DNA from: Monoplex corrugatus
Lineage: Eukaryota > Mollusca > Gastropoda > Littorinimorpha > Ranellidae
Reading direction: 5' to 3'
DNA: 64,000 nucleotides
Assembly (NCBI GenBank): GCA_030674185.1
Contig: CM060307.1
Span: 63,829,653-63,893,652, forward strand
The position numbers and the translations under genes are program-made. How positions within the stretch are numbered: the stretch's first letter is position 1; each line of letters opens with the position of its first letter. This document shows positions 36,301-51,366 of this stretch, in pieces. The notes below the pieces were generated by a model that ran no database searches, was not told the origin of the DNA, and saw only the letters and a program-made list of their open reading frames with translations.

Positions 36301-39300
36301 TGAATCTGAAAGAACTTCTGCAAGAAATGTTCCCTTTGAAAGAAATTGCTCTTCATTGAAATGTACTGGCTGTAGGAGAGTTCTCCAGTCTGTACAAAGC
36401 ATGAGTGTACACATCAGTCTCACCTGTCCCCGTAGGGTGTTGTATTCATCTTTCATCTGTTTCAGCTGGATGTCGGCATCCTGCAGCTGAGTCACCTCTG
36501 TCTCCAACAGCCTGAGTGCGTCCAGAGCATTTTTACGCATAGACTCCACATTGCTGCACTCCTGACGCCATCGCTGTACTTCTTCCGTCATGCTGTCCAG
36601 CTCTGAACGCTGTAATATACAGGCAATGTGGGCAAGTTGGTGATTTTCACGTAGAGTTATGTACACACACACACACACACATAATCAGTCACATGAACGT
36701 CTTTAGAGATGTTACTACGTATGCTTGTTTTCAAGTTTTTACAAGAGATTTAATAGATTCCATCTCATATGACTGTATGTATGAGAAAATGTTTTGAAAA
36801 GCATTTAGACTGGAAAGGATCATCATGAGCTTGGGTTTTAACTGCTGTCTTTTTACTTAAAACATAGTAGTTGTTTTCAATGTAATGTTAGCCCTGATAT
36901 GGCTCTAGTAGCTGGCTGGGCTATAAGCAATATGAATCGGAAACTGGGAACATTTAAATGCAGACACATATGCATACACACTCGTCCATGCACACACACT
37001 GTACAACAGTTCATAACTGGGGAATGAGAGAACTTATGGGCACGAGCTATAAAACAGACATACTTTTACAGGGCACACACACATAAAAAAAACAGCCGAA
37101 CTCATTCAATTTAACACACCATTAACGCTTATAACAGAACCCATTGCCTGCAGTAAAAAAGATATCCTTGGCAAGATTAAAGAGAAAAATTCACTTTGTC
37201 AGATTAAAAACAAACAAACAAACAAAAGATGGGGGGGGGGGGGGGGGGGGGAAGCTGAATCCATACTCACTTAAGTAAAAATAGAAAAAAAAAAAGGGTT
37301 GCAACTGTACTGTGGTAATTCTTGTTCTCTGGGATCAGCAACTCAAATTTTGAAAGTAAAAACCCTTTGTGACAAGAAACCAGACCCCCCCCCCCATAAA
37401 AAAAAGGGAAAAAAAAAGATGACACACAACAAAAATGACAGCACACCAAAGGTCATTTACCTTGGCATTAAGCTCCCTGTCCCTGCGATCTAGTTCTGTT
37501 TTGAGTGCGGCAGGGTCAGTGAAAATGTCATCCTTCCTGTAACCCGCGTTACCCAGATCCTGTTTGAGGTGTTTGACCTCTGTCTGCAACTGCTGGACAA
37601 GGTCACGGTCATTCTTCTTGTTCTGCGAATAATACATATTCAACTTGAAATAAGAGAGGTTGGACATTACAAAAAGGACATGCTGAACATTATCAATAAC
37701 AAACTATTTTCACTAAACATGCAGAAGAAGATGGACATTAAGATACAAGTATAAAAAAAAAGTGAAATATGGTGAGAAATTACAAATTTATTTACGAAAA
37801 GGAAAAGAAGGGGAAGACAGACTGATGATAGTGTCTGTGTTTCCTTGAATAAATATTAATGTATTTCTGGATGCATCAGAAAACACTCAATTCATCAAAT
37901 GAAGGTCTTATGATATGACCAAAACCCATTGGATAATCAGCGGGCAGGTGAAATATTCAGATTAATTGTCTGAAATATTTCCCCCCCCTCAGCATCATGG
38001 CTAATAACATAAGAACTCACCTTGTTCTTCAATACTTCCTCTGCATCAAGGATCCATTTTTCAAAAATATCAATATAGCGTCTCTTCTCTTCCAGATCCT
38101 TCTCCAACTTGTTTATCTGCCAAAGATAACCAGTAATTCATAGCCATAAAGCAAACTAATATCAACTGAATGTGCAAAGATATCAACAAGTACTTCACAG
38201 ATAGAAATCAAGTTACATTAATTGATTATGAATCACATACATGCATTCCAAGACACTCTAAGGATAAGACTGACATACAAACTTTGCATGCAAACAGACA
38301 CCTTTTAATCTTTCAAAAAACTTTATAGCAACATAAACATTACTGGTAATTTTCATTAAGAATAGTAAACATAAAATAAGACACTATGTTCAAACATCAT
38401 GTTTATGACCTATTGGCTGGGTCAGAACTAACAACAAAAAATCTTGTTACAATTTTTCATTAACAATCCTGATTTTTGGTGTTGTCACAAAAAGGCATAG
38501 ACATATTTTTGGTCAAAAACAGGCATAAGTAAACAAACAAATACACACACACACACACACTAACACACACACACACATGCACACACACACACACACAAAC
38601 ACGAAGTGTGCATGCATAAACATATGGAAGCATGCAGTGGACATGTACATGCATCCATAAAACATGTCATGACAGATGGACATTTCAATCTGCCAATTCT
38701 ACTTTTCAAAGATTAGTTGTAACTCGAAAACCTCATCTACAAAACAATAAAATAAAATGTACTAAAATCAACTACAGGAAAATATAACAAGCAATCAACC
38801 TGAATCAAACAGCAAGCATTCTTTCATCAAAAACATTTACTGTGTCAAGTGATTAAAAAACGCAGATTCTGTGACTATCAAAGAGAGAGGATTTTTCTCT
38901 CTGAAATGTTAAAATGATCTTAAATTATAAAACTGGCCCAACAAGTTCTCACCAAATTCTTCAAAGATAACATTCTTCATGATGACAAACAAACCACAAG
39001 CTCACACAAAAAATATGCACCAACACATGCATGCAAATGCATGAACACACACAGAGACACACAGTGATTAAACAGAATTGGAATGTTCCTATTTCAATTA
39101 TTACCTGGCCAGGAATATGATTCGGTATGTTCTTTCAGTACATTTGAATGTTAATCTTATTCTAATAAATATATACTTTTCTGTTCATTTATATGCTAAT
39201 CTCAGTTTCATTATCATAATGTATTTGACAGTTTCCAACTAATCTCTAAATCTAGCAATCTATTCAGCGCTTAGATTTGATTTTGTCAAGATTTGCGCTA

Positions 39301-39540
39301 TATAAATAAAATATATTATTATTATTATTATTAATGCACCATCTCATTTATCAATATTGATTTTAAGGCCTCTTTCGGTACTGTGTCTGATATATAAACT
39401 TGAAATATCTATAATACTGGATGCTTTTGAACAAGTCAAAATTTACTGAAAACCTGATTTATACAAGTAATAGAGAAAATATACGCTACTTTATTTTTGA
39501 TGCTCCTCACCTCTTCTGTTTGAATAATACATATGTACAT

Positions 39541-39610
<70 letters not shown>

Positions 39611-39613
39611 ATG

Positions 39614-39658
<45 letters not shown>

Positions 39659-42644
39659 ACACTTTCTACCTTATACAATTGGAATGATTCATCAATAAAA
39701 GCAAAATTGCTAACTACAGAAAGTAAACAGAATCACAATTAAACTAGCAGAACCTGAAACTGAACTGAAAACATAAGTAACTGTCACAGTCTATATTAAA
39801 AGAACTACCTTGCATGTTATATACAATACAATGGATTCAAACATGCAACCCACAGTTGTAATTGTGCATCCATGCACCTACAGAATCTACATCAATGTTT
39901 GCAAAAGGTCATGAGAAGGGGGAAGGATAAATGAAGGTGAATGTAACAGTACTGATTTAGTATTCATTGTGCTTTTTGTCACCCTGTGAGACCCAATACT
40001 GCTACAGTGTAAACATGTGAACCATCATGCTCTATTCATTACAACCATATCCCACTGAGTGTAGAACAATTACAAGCCAAAGAAGACAGTACAGAGTTTA
40101 ACTAATATACTAACCAACAACAAATGAGCAGATGATTATGATCACCAGAAAAACAAAGTTCCTAGTCTGACTAAACACTAAGAAAGATAGTCAATGCTTA
40201 TCCGTGATATCAGAGCAACTGGCATTAATGAGCTATACCACAAGCCCATATGACATTTGTTAGCCCTTTTAGAAGTATGCATGTACATTTTTTTTTTATT
40301 ATTGTTTTTTTGTTTAAGAAATCTGTTCACATATTTAAAAAATCTGGGTTGTAATTTCACAACATCATTACAAACATGTTCAGCATCAAATCAGCTAATG
40401 TTTTGCAGTTACAACATTCTGTAAATAGTTAGAGACACGTTAGAGTAATAAGCATTAGTAAAATATCAATATAAATATTCTGAATCTTAGAGAAGCGAAT
40501 TTACATTGTTTAAGGAAGTAGACAACGGGCAATATGTGTGCCTAGTATTAAAACAATGGAACAACAACAACAATAAAAGAAACAAAGAAACTGAGTTCAG
40601 CAGTAAAGATAAATGAAAAGCGTCCTATTTCTTGAGTAAACTGGAACTGTGCTTTGGTTGCTACAATCAGAAGAAGATGCACAAAACCAAAGCAATCATA
40701 TCAGCAAATCACAGCACACAAATTTGAAGTGAATCAAAGATGTCTTGGAGAAAGTAAGAAGAATCAAATAGTGCGCGTAATTTCAAGTAAATGACATTTT
40801 CTGACACAAAAAAATTTCCTAACATGAAAAACAGAATTGAAGGCCAGTACCAAAATTATGTGAAACAATTCCAACACAATAAGAAAAAAAAATGATTCAC
40901 CAACAAAAGGCAAGAATAAGAGATAACAAGAACCACATGTCTTAAAATGTTGAGCAAAGAAACAAAAGAAAAACACAACGAAAATGTATTTTAACAATGA
41001 ATTAAAAACACACTTAATGAAAATACGATAGAGTAAAATTAACTGAAACACGAGTAAACATAAAATGCTACATGAAAACATTGTCACTAACAAATGAAAC
41101 AAGACAAACCCAAATGAACCAAGAAACCAATCACTGCATAATGAACTATGAAAACAAACTGAAACATTTACCTGCTGGAACAAATCAAGGAAACTGAAAT
41201 TGATAGCCAGAGGTCCAACTTAAATCTACAGAAAACACCTGTCATGCCAGAGTCACTGTTTCAAATTCACCATGCTGTGAACCTTACCTTTTCACGGCGC
41301 CGAGCCGCAGGGGGCAGCTAGCGTGAAAACGCAAACAAAATAATACTAAAATGATAACCAAAGCATCTGCTGGCTATTACACCAGTATACCTTTATGACA
41401 TCCTACACCAGTATACCACTACAGACATCCATCCAGCACAGTACAAGTAGTAGATGCATACATGATTATATGAATGAAGAAAATAAGAACCCTTAAGCCA
41501 CCCATTATATATTCTAATAGGCATAAAATGAAGAAGCAGGATGTGAAGGCAGAGGGGAAGGAAGGGGAGCTGGGGTGTGGACAAGGGAGGGAGAGATCTG
41601 AGGAGATGAGGATGAGGAGGAGAAAAGAACGTGAGAGAAGGTGGAAGAAGATTCTATGGGACTACTTACTGCACTAATCCTATTCGGCTGACCTCAACCT
41701 TCACGGAAGGTCAAGGTTATAACTGCAATTGAGGAGCCCATTTTGAGTCCATTTTATGTTAATAATGTAATTCAAAATGGCTATTGACACAATTCAGATA
41801 AACATGCTAATAGGTCATATTACCACATGATGTAATAAGATTGTCCTTTTAAAGTAATCATGTTCCTTTGGTGCAAATATAATAATATTAGATAATGAAA
41901 ACTTTGGGAAGAAAAAACAAAGAAAATAAAAATTGACACCTTTTTTCCTTACCACTGCCATTATTAACATCCTTTAAAAAAAATCAAACCACCATCCAAT
42001 TCTGTTAGAACATGTATATGTACTCACATGACCAAACAAAAACAAAAGCACAAACAATGCCATAAAACACCAGTTAAAAATCACATGGTGCTGGTTAATC
42101 CAACTAACATCTCTCTCTCAACAAATTCCAAGGACAAGGCAACTGTTATGAAACAAGTGCTCCAATGTACTGTCTATCTGTTCACATCTCAGTTTGTTAA
42201 ACAAAATTCAACATAATGGGGAAAAACAACAATAACCACATGCACATCTCACACATCTGTAAGGCAAAGGACTGGTGTTAGAGCATACAGATTTTTTCCT
42301 TCAGCGCAATTCTAATTGCACCGAGAATTCTTTCTTTAATATTTGTTCTGCTTGCACATTTTAAAAAAATTTTAATTTTGAAAATTTTAATTGAAATCTT
42401 TTTGTTTTTATCTGCTAAGGCAGTTGACCACATCGAGATTTCTTGTATTTGATAATTATAATGGCAATTTATACTTTCATTATTCCTGAAATGTGAGTAA
42501 GCATTCAAGACAATTGCATCTCTTAATTCACTGAAAGTTTAATTAAGGGATCTGAAGTAATATGTATGAGAACAGTTACAGAATTTTGCCCTGGCCTCAA
42601 ATTAAAAAATATAAACATTAATGTGAATATTTACAGTATATGTG

Positions 42645-42711
<67 letters not shown>

Positions 42712-45700
42712 TGCGTGTGTGTGTGTGTGTGCACTAGGCACACATGTAGCAAACATGCAGTTATCTTCATCTTTCCATACCCCAACCCATGTACTTTTCC
42801 TTTTTCTCTTTTTTTGACAGGTTTTAACGTTTCAATTCTGTACTGTTATAATGACAGGAAAAGACCTTGAGACAAATACAGAGGATACAGAATCACAGTT
42901 CAGCCTCCTCGTTTCCCCCTCCTTTTGCATGTTTAACTTATTTTGAAATTTTAAGTCTGCCTATGTCACACCATGGTTCCTCTGCCTGTGTGAAATGAGA
43001 GGAGCACAAAAGGAGGAAAGACCTAAGGGTAGGGAGCTGTTAGCAAAACTACTAAAACAAGGACATGCACAATGATCCAGAAAGACAACTCACATCATCC
43101 TTGAGCTGCTTACTCTCCCGCTCTGCTGCACTTAGCAGACGTGCATTCTCTGTTGCCTGTAAGACGGAATGAATGTAAAACATACATCAAAATCAAGGAA
43201 TGAAGGCAGTTTTCAGATTCTGTCATTAAAAACAAAAAGGTTTTAAACTGCAAATTTGAAGAGTTGTGTTCAATATTACTTTTGGTCTTTTTAAAGGATT
43301 TTTTTTAATATAAAGTGGGTACAGCTCTTTGTTGTCTGGAAATCAATACTACTGATTCCCACGTCACATGACGCAAGTTCTGACTGATCCATGTTGGTAC
43401 GTTCATATTCAACATCCCTATTCATGAAGAGATGGGGTTTTTTTTAATACTGAAAGATACTCCCAGAGGTGCTGATTTCTATGGCCACTGTTTTGCAAAA
43501 GGAGATTTGCTGGGCGTGCCCAGTGTTCCTAATGCTTTCTCAAAAATGTTTTGCAGAAGTTACTGACTTTTTCACTATACCACTTTATCCACCTGCTTCT
43601 TTGCATTCAAGCAGGCCTTTATTATTGAGCCTGAATCGGTAAAACTAAGCTACTGCAATGCAGCTAACATGTTACAACAGAGACTGCAGAATGAGACAGA
43701 AGAAGGAAGAGGTAGACACTGAGACAGGTATGGATAGACTGAGATGGAGAAGGACAAGAAGGGAAGAATTTGAGAGAGACAGAGAGCTGTTCACTGTCAT
43801 GTTATAATTCATATGTCATAAACAAGCTGTTCTGCAGAAAAAAATAAGAAACTGAGAGAGACAGACACACACACAGAGAAAGGAGAGGAAGGTGCAGGGA
43901 TGGAAGGGACACGGAGAAAAATGTATCTTTTATTTATTTTTCAATCAAACTCTTCTGATCATGATGAATACAAAGGAAATGAAAAAAAAGTGGGGGAAAA
44001 AAGATAAGAAAAAAAAGGCCACTCACTTTAGCCTTCCAGGTAAACGCATCTTCTTCCTCAGCTTTGCTACCTGCCTTAGGGCTTGGTTTTTCCTGAAACA
44101 CAATTACACAATCCTATACACACATGAAAAAGGAGCTGATGATGTTGAATGGAGTACACACTGGATGGGGATCAAAAGTGTTGAATTATGACCATGGGTG
44201 TTGATATCATTTCAAAAACAATACTTAGTTCACATTTATTTTCAAATAACAAAACCTAACCAAAAAAAAATGTGAACACAATATGCATATCAATATGGAG
44301 TAGGCTTATTGGTGTGGAGGAAGAGCAGTCAATGGAAACAAATGACCAATTCTGGTTTAATATACCCCTCTTCAACCAGCACACCCCGTACTTTTAATGC
44401 ACTCATCCACATGTAAATAAATTCCTTACTTGCATTTCTACCCTTATACCCCACAGTTCAGTTATTTATCTGTATTCCCCTTGTACTGAACTTCTTTTCT
44501 TCCTGATAGCACTGTTCACACTAAGTAAGAGGTATTTACAGATGATAAACTCAAACAAATATGAATTGCACAGTATGTTTTCAGAAATAGCATAAAAATG
44601 CAAGTCTCACTTTTAGCTGCCTCTCGATCTGAGCAATCCTCTGCCGAATGCTGAGCCCCACAGCAGAGGTAGTCTGTAGTGCAGGCTGCAATGGTGTGGT
44701 CTGAGTTCGGTCCTTCTGTCCCGTACCCCCTTCTTCACCCTTTCCACCATCTCCTCCTTTCTGTCCAACAGTTGGCAACGTGACTGCCGACACAAATGTT
44801 TTGTCAGCACTGGAGGAGGGTGGGGGTTGCTTCTGGGGGGGCAGGGCAGACATGGACATACCAGGTGGAGCCGAGGAGGGTAAAGGAGGTGCCTCTCCCT
44901 CCTCCTGACTCTCCGACTCAGACTGGGCAGAGCTGGGCAGGTAGAAAGAATCATCCGTGACGAAACCAGCATTCGAGCGTTGCTGCTGATGGGCAGAGGG
45001 CGCACTGGTTGACGTAGGTGGCCAAGTGCTGGTGGGCATGGGTGGAGTTCGGACCTCAGTTCTCCCACCACCCCTGGATGCCGGCACTACACCAGGGGTA
45101 GGGGCTGAGTTCCGGTGCGTAGTCGACCCTACCATTCGCAGGTGAGGGTGAGATATACCTGACATCTCGGAGTCCGTGTCATTCTGTGATTTGAAGCTAC
45201 CGCGCTCACTCTCGGAGGGAAGGCTGAGTCCAATCATCAGCTCTTCCTGGTGAGGTAATGCGGTCGTTGTGGTGGCTGAGGTGTGAGGCATCGAGGCGGA
45301 CGCTCCCCTCAGCTCCGCCTCCTGCTGTGATCGACACCTCAGTTCCACTGTGCGCCAGTGGCTTTCTTCTGGCTCACTGGGCACTGATGCCACGCCTTGG
45401 GCTCTCCAGGTTTGTAGTGTACCACTGTGGGCCTGAAATATATCATTATAGCAAGCTGTGAGCAGGTTATACCAGTGTGTTGGTGTTAGCTTAAGATATC
45501 AACGATAAATAATGAAGAAAATCAGACAAGTTTTGCTCAAAGATGTATACACAAAATGGGGACACCACTGTATGAATAAACATACATGCATATGAATACA
45601 CACACACACACATACACACACATACATATATGTACACACACATATATATGTGACACACACACACACACACACGCACACACCACGGCAGCTCAGTTTCGCT

Positions 45701-48265
45701 GAAATCGTTCCCTTTAGTTGGATGCCGGCGCTGGGCCACTCTGGCACTGACCCTGCTCTGACCCTGCACTCCAGGCACTGCCGCCACCGTGTGCAAGAAT
45801 TCCGCCTTCTTTGTTGTTACTTGCGCGGGCTAGGCACGCTTCGTTTTTTGTGATGTTCGGTTTGTATTAACCCTTAGCTCACAAGGCCCGTAACCGCCCT
45901 GCGGAAAAAATGTGCTGATCCGTTCATAGCGGTCGAGATCGCCCTACCTTTTCCGGCACACGTGTGGGGAATTTCCATCACTACTGGCCTTGCTGTCTTA
46001 TCGCACATGTGGTTAGAATCTTGGTCAGTCCCGCGTTGAATGTTCTAGAAATAGTACGAGCATTCTGGGATGCAAGGAACTTTCCATTCACTAGGCCTAC
46101 TGAAAGACTTAGTTACTCAACTTACTGATGCTGTGGTACGTGCTTTCATTCACAACTGTGAGCGTGGGAAAGATGGCGAGTTTCAGCGAAGACGAATTTG
46201 TGGATTACACTGAAGCAGAGTTGCAGGAATTTATTAGAGAAATTTATCGTTTAGAAATTGAAGAAGAAGATGAAGAAGAAAAGGAAGATGTAGAGTCAGA
46301 TGTTGAAGTAGGTGGTGATGGTGAAGATGGAAATGACAGTGACATAGACGACGATGTACCGCTGGCTGCACTGGTGCAGGCATGGCGACCGGTGACACGT
46401 GGCTGTGAAGTCAGGGAATTTTCACAAGTTGTTGGGCCTAAACATTCGCTGCCCGCTGATGCGAAACCAGTAGACTATTTTGTTTTGTTTCTGCCACTAG
46501 AATTTTTTGTCAGTGCTGCTGAAGAGACCAACAACTACGCTGGTCAGAAGATTGCGGCAAAGGGGCAACCTGACCCACTTTGGAAAGAGACGACAGCTGA
46601 TGAAATCAGGGCATACCTGTCTATTCTCATCATGATGGGGCTAAAACATCAGTCCCGTCTATGGTGCTACTGGTCAACTTTCTGTCCGGGACTGTTTCCG
46701 GGACTATCATGCGCTAAACACCACGACACAGGCTACAACCAGCGCTTGTGACACCACTGGTGACACTGCCACTGACAATGACGGTGACAGTCATAGTGAC
46801 GATGACAACAACATCTCACCATCATCACAGTAGCTGCAAAGTTGCTGTATAGGCACATATGTGTAAATAGTGTATAGGGAATGAAATCTGTAGACGAACA
46901 TGTACCAAATATCTTTGGAAAACATTTCTGTTTCTTTCTGTTTATGTTCATTTTGGTGACATCGTGACAATTCTTTTCTGACATTTGTGTTGTGCCTGTG
47001 TATTGGATACTATACTGGAGGAGCAGAGACAGCGTCGGGTAGGACAGATGTTGTGTGTACAACTAACAAATGTTGTTTTTAGACAATAGAGCTTGTTTGT
47101 ATGCTAACCATTGTATTGTCACCATAAAAATACCTCTGTCTGTGACATCTTTGGTGACAGGGACACACACACTAGACCCAGGACACACAAAACCACATGC
47201 AAATCAAATTATGGACACTTGTGTATATGTGTGCAAAAAATCTTTCTTCTGTACTTTCAAACAAGTGAATGGCAGTATGTTTATCAGCATGACTGTACTC
47301 GGATGAAAAAATGTCAGAAAAATGCGAATACTAGGAGCTAGCTTTACATCTAGCAGTGCGAATGCGAAAGGGTTAAAGCACAGAAAAATAGTTTTGACAC
47401 ACTCAAGGTTTCGACAGACATGTAGGGGAAATGTTCTGGGTTATGTTCATGTGATTTTCTGCCTAGCCTCACGAATGGTTTCTGTGATATGTGAGAAACA
47501 GTAACATGTGTATGATAATGCCGAGGTGTGTGAAAAAATAGTTTGGTGATGCTGTTCGCGGTTGGACTACCAACTTTCGGGCAAGCCAAGAGAAGGCGCT
47601 TTTCCACAGAAGTCGAAGATGAGGCTGGTTGTCTGTCTTAACATTGTAGCAGTAGACACTTTGCTCTTTGTCAGGATGGCACGTGTTACCCCGAGAAAAC
47701 TAAACTGCATGATGTATGCCAGTTGAAAAACGGATAAGTTTGTCGTAGTGGTATAACGGTTGATCGCTAGCATTAATCGTCTGCTTCAGTTTCTCGAACA
47801 GAAACATGAACGTTCTGTCTCTCCACCGGGCGTATTTGGTATACATGGAAAGCTTGTTTTAAGATCTACCAACTGACGACAAAAGCTGGGACATCAGCTT
47901 CATGTAGAAATGTGCGTGTACACGTATAAACAACAACCATGTTTCAGTTAACTTCGCACCGATCAGCTTTCAGCACACCGCCGACAGTGGTGTGTGTGAT
48001 TTGCGAAAGAGTGCGGCAGCAGTCTTGTGCGGTACTGGCATGCACTAATCTTACAACCGGCCAGCGTGCTGTACGCCAGGCAGGCGTGCTGGGTCAAGAT
48101 AACACATTCCTCCGCGCGGCGGGGAGTTTCCTCCCAACTAAAGGGAACAGAAAGAACAGCCGTGACACATGCATGCATACACACACATACAAATACACAC
48201 ACACACACACACGCACACACACAAATACACACACACACACATACATACGTACACATGCTCGCGGT

Positions 48266-48314
<49 letters not shown>

Positions 48315-50466
48315 ACGCACACGCATACGCACACATACACATGCACGCACGCATGCACACACGCACGCACGCACGCACATATGTATACACACACACACAC
48401 ACAAGACACAGAGAGACAGAAAATGCTTTGCTTAAACACATGCATCTTCTCTCTCCCTCTCTTGCTCATGCTCACACACAAAGAGCCATGTTTCAAACTG
48501 AAGTTAATCAATATCTGTCCTTAACCTCACTCCCTCTCTTCTTTGTTTGAAAGAAAAGAAATAACAAAAGAAACTCTAACCAGCAAAGCCAACATTCATC
48601 CAGCCTCTAGTTTTCTGCTTTCTCAGCTTGCAACAAGATTGAAAACTCTTGGCTGGATGAATTTTTACCTTGCAGGTGGTGGATTTATTTATCAAGGTAA
48701 AGAAACTGTCTTCATTCTGTTGACAAAAAAAAAATGTCCAAAAAATGTTCCTGTCTAACCTGTACAATCTCTTCTGTTGACAAAAAAAAAAAGTCCAAAA
48801 AATGTTCCTGTCTAACCTGTACAATCTCTTCTTGTGCGTGCGGGAGCCCGGGTGGCTGTGTCAGGCTACGCACACTTTGAAGCACCCTCTCTGATTCCAG
48901 CCACTGCAGACGGCGAGCTGGGAGATCCTCACTCTCTGGGCCCTGACCTGGTGACACACACACACAGACAATGCAAGTTGGTAGTGCTGTATCATAACAG
49001 TTTTGGACAGCAGTCACACTGACAACACTGCACAATAAAATGATTCAAGCCCTTGTTCATAAATGTTCAGTTAAATTGCCTGTAAAGGGGGAAAAAACAG
49101 AGGTGGGGTGGGATGGGAATCAATTAACAAAGCAGTCCTTTGTATTTGCTTTTCAGGGTATTTCACTCCTCGGGATCACAGTGGAGCATGCCAACTCCTC
49201 ATTTAACAGAGCTCAGTTATGTACAATTCTAATCTATCAGTTTCAAAAGCTTACCTACTACTATACCATAGTTACGTATGAGGTCACCTTATTTTGAATG
49301 TTTTTTTGTCTCTTACTATTCTCGTAATCCTGACCTCTAAGTCACACCCAGTATGAAACATATGTCAGACAGCAGCAGGAGCAACCTGTTCAACGCACAC
49401 TATAAAGACTGTGATCTCTTACTTCAGCTATCAAGTTTAGGAAGGCATGTGATTGTTTTTTTATCTATTATTTGCGCATTAGCTGTTGCCAACCGAACAC
49501 ATAATAAACAATGGTGGTCAGACCGCTGGTTTGAGCCACAGTGTTGGCATATGACACAGACCTCACTTCAGCCATGGAAAATCACAACACTAAAAAAGAA
49601 GAAAAACTTTGGGAGAATGAAGCACAAATCCAAACCAGTTGTACTCCACCATCTGCTGATGTAAATTTACTGTACTTTACTTACACAGTTGAACTTGGGT
49701 ATGTCAATATTTGCTACAAAAGCCAGTCTAAATCAGGTTACATGCTTGCTCTGTTGACATACCTTGTAATTCTAAGAAAGACAGCCAAAAAAACCAAAAA
49801 ACAACTAATCTTAAAGACCTCAGAGGGTGTCTTTTGAAGAGCACAGTCATCAGCCTTATGGAATGTAGACACACCCAATGCAGATAATATTCAAACTGAA
49901 CGGGACATGCAAAGCCCCCCCCCCCAACACTGTGCATGTGCTTCATGCTAGCTGTTGCCATTGATCACCAGTACAGTGTGAATCTGTGTCACTTGGTGTG
50001 CATGCTTCCCCATAACCACAACACCCACAGCCACTCCCCTTCCTAACAGCTGTCGCACACACGCATAGCATTTTATGGATTGTCTATTTAATCTTGGCAT
50101 GCTATTCATTTCTCTACTCCGGTTATTGCCTATATCTTATACCAGCTGTGTCTATATATCCACATAACTAAGCTGAAATTTACTGACCTGTTGCTGTGAT
50201 TATAGTACCAGAATCAAGATGATTATGCAAGTATACAAAGGTGAACTTTAAAAAAAGAAGAGAGTTCCCAAACTTTCTCAGAACCAAAGATACAAACACC
50301 TGAAAGTCTAAAGACTCATGTCAACAACTTAGATTATTTAAGTCTTTACCATAAAATTTAACAATAAATGTACAGTCTCAGTTTTATTCAAATGGAAAAA
50401 CATCTTGCACTTGCATACATATCAAATAACTCTCAGAAATGGAGATCAGAGAGTGAGTGTGAGTGT

Positions 50467-50546
<80 letters not shown>

Positions 50547-51325
50547 GATAGAGGGATACAGGATGACAACCTGGGTCAAGGGTCACATGCCTAAGAGACT
50601 GAGTGTCTCCTAGCTCAGCATCCTCTCTGTGTGTGCACACACACTGTTTGTTCTACCTTGTAAAGAGCAAGCATGCTTTTGACATGGACTGCTTGTGCTG
50701 TATAAGTGAAATTATCATTATTATCATTTTGAAAAAAAACAAACAAAAAACAACACCAAACACACAGACATACAAGCAGAAGGAAATATTCATGTGTGGT
50801 CATATAAATTTACATATAGAAGTTGTCCAAAGACACTGAGGTTTTGGGGAGAATGAGAGAGCAGAAACTTCAACTTTTTTACAGAGCCAGCATTATGACA
50901 GTACTGTCCATTTCCTCTCACTCCATTGTTCTCCTCTGTACTACCTTGAACAGGGTCAGACACTATTTACAGCTGGAGTACTGGAGACTAAAAATTTTCT
51001 CGGGCCAGATTTGCACCAATGCAAACCTTCACAGTCAGACTGAAAGCGGAGAGCTCTACCTCTATATCTACCAATGTACATACAAACTTGTTCCCACAAA
51101 ATGTGTAAACTGCACTCAAGTATTAAAAAAGTATACATACAAGTAATCGAACAGGTGTACACAGACACAGGCATGTGCACACACATACCCACACACATGG
51201 AGGCCTGTGGCCTTGACGAAAAGGGAAAGACTTCAAAACTATCCAAAATGTGGCTGTAAGAGCCCTGTGAATGAAAAGAGACAAAATGAAACTGATCTCT
51301 CACACACAACACACTAACACACACA

Positions 51326-51366
<41 letters not shown>

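Larger units (their letters stand above)
45681..48164. other. Block bounded by related inverted ends, containing the TTAA element
   Basis: CACGGCAGCT...GTTCCCTTTAGTTGG at 45681-45721 matches in inverse CCAACTAAAGGGAAC...GCCGTG at 48134-48164, including a 15-base identical core. Both ends abut CA microsatellites. Inside are GC-rich flanks with CpG, and the piggyBac-type element. The nature of the block is unclear; it may be an older transposon or two inverted copies of one repeat. Confidence 0.4.

Noticed and set aside
40764..41183. 139-codon - strand Phe/Cys-rich ORF resembling a membrane protein
   Set aside because: Translation of A-rich intron DNA read on the other strand; no splice or domain support.
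47939..48550. 203-codon + strand ORF
   Set aside because: Most of it is CA microsatellite; the first 70 codons have no recognised motif.
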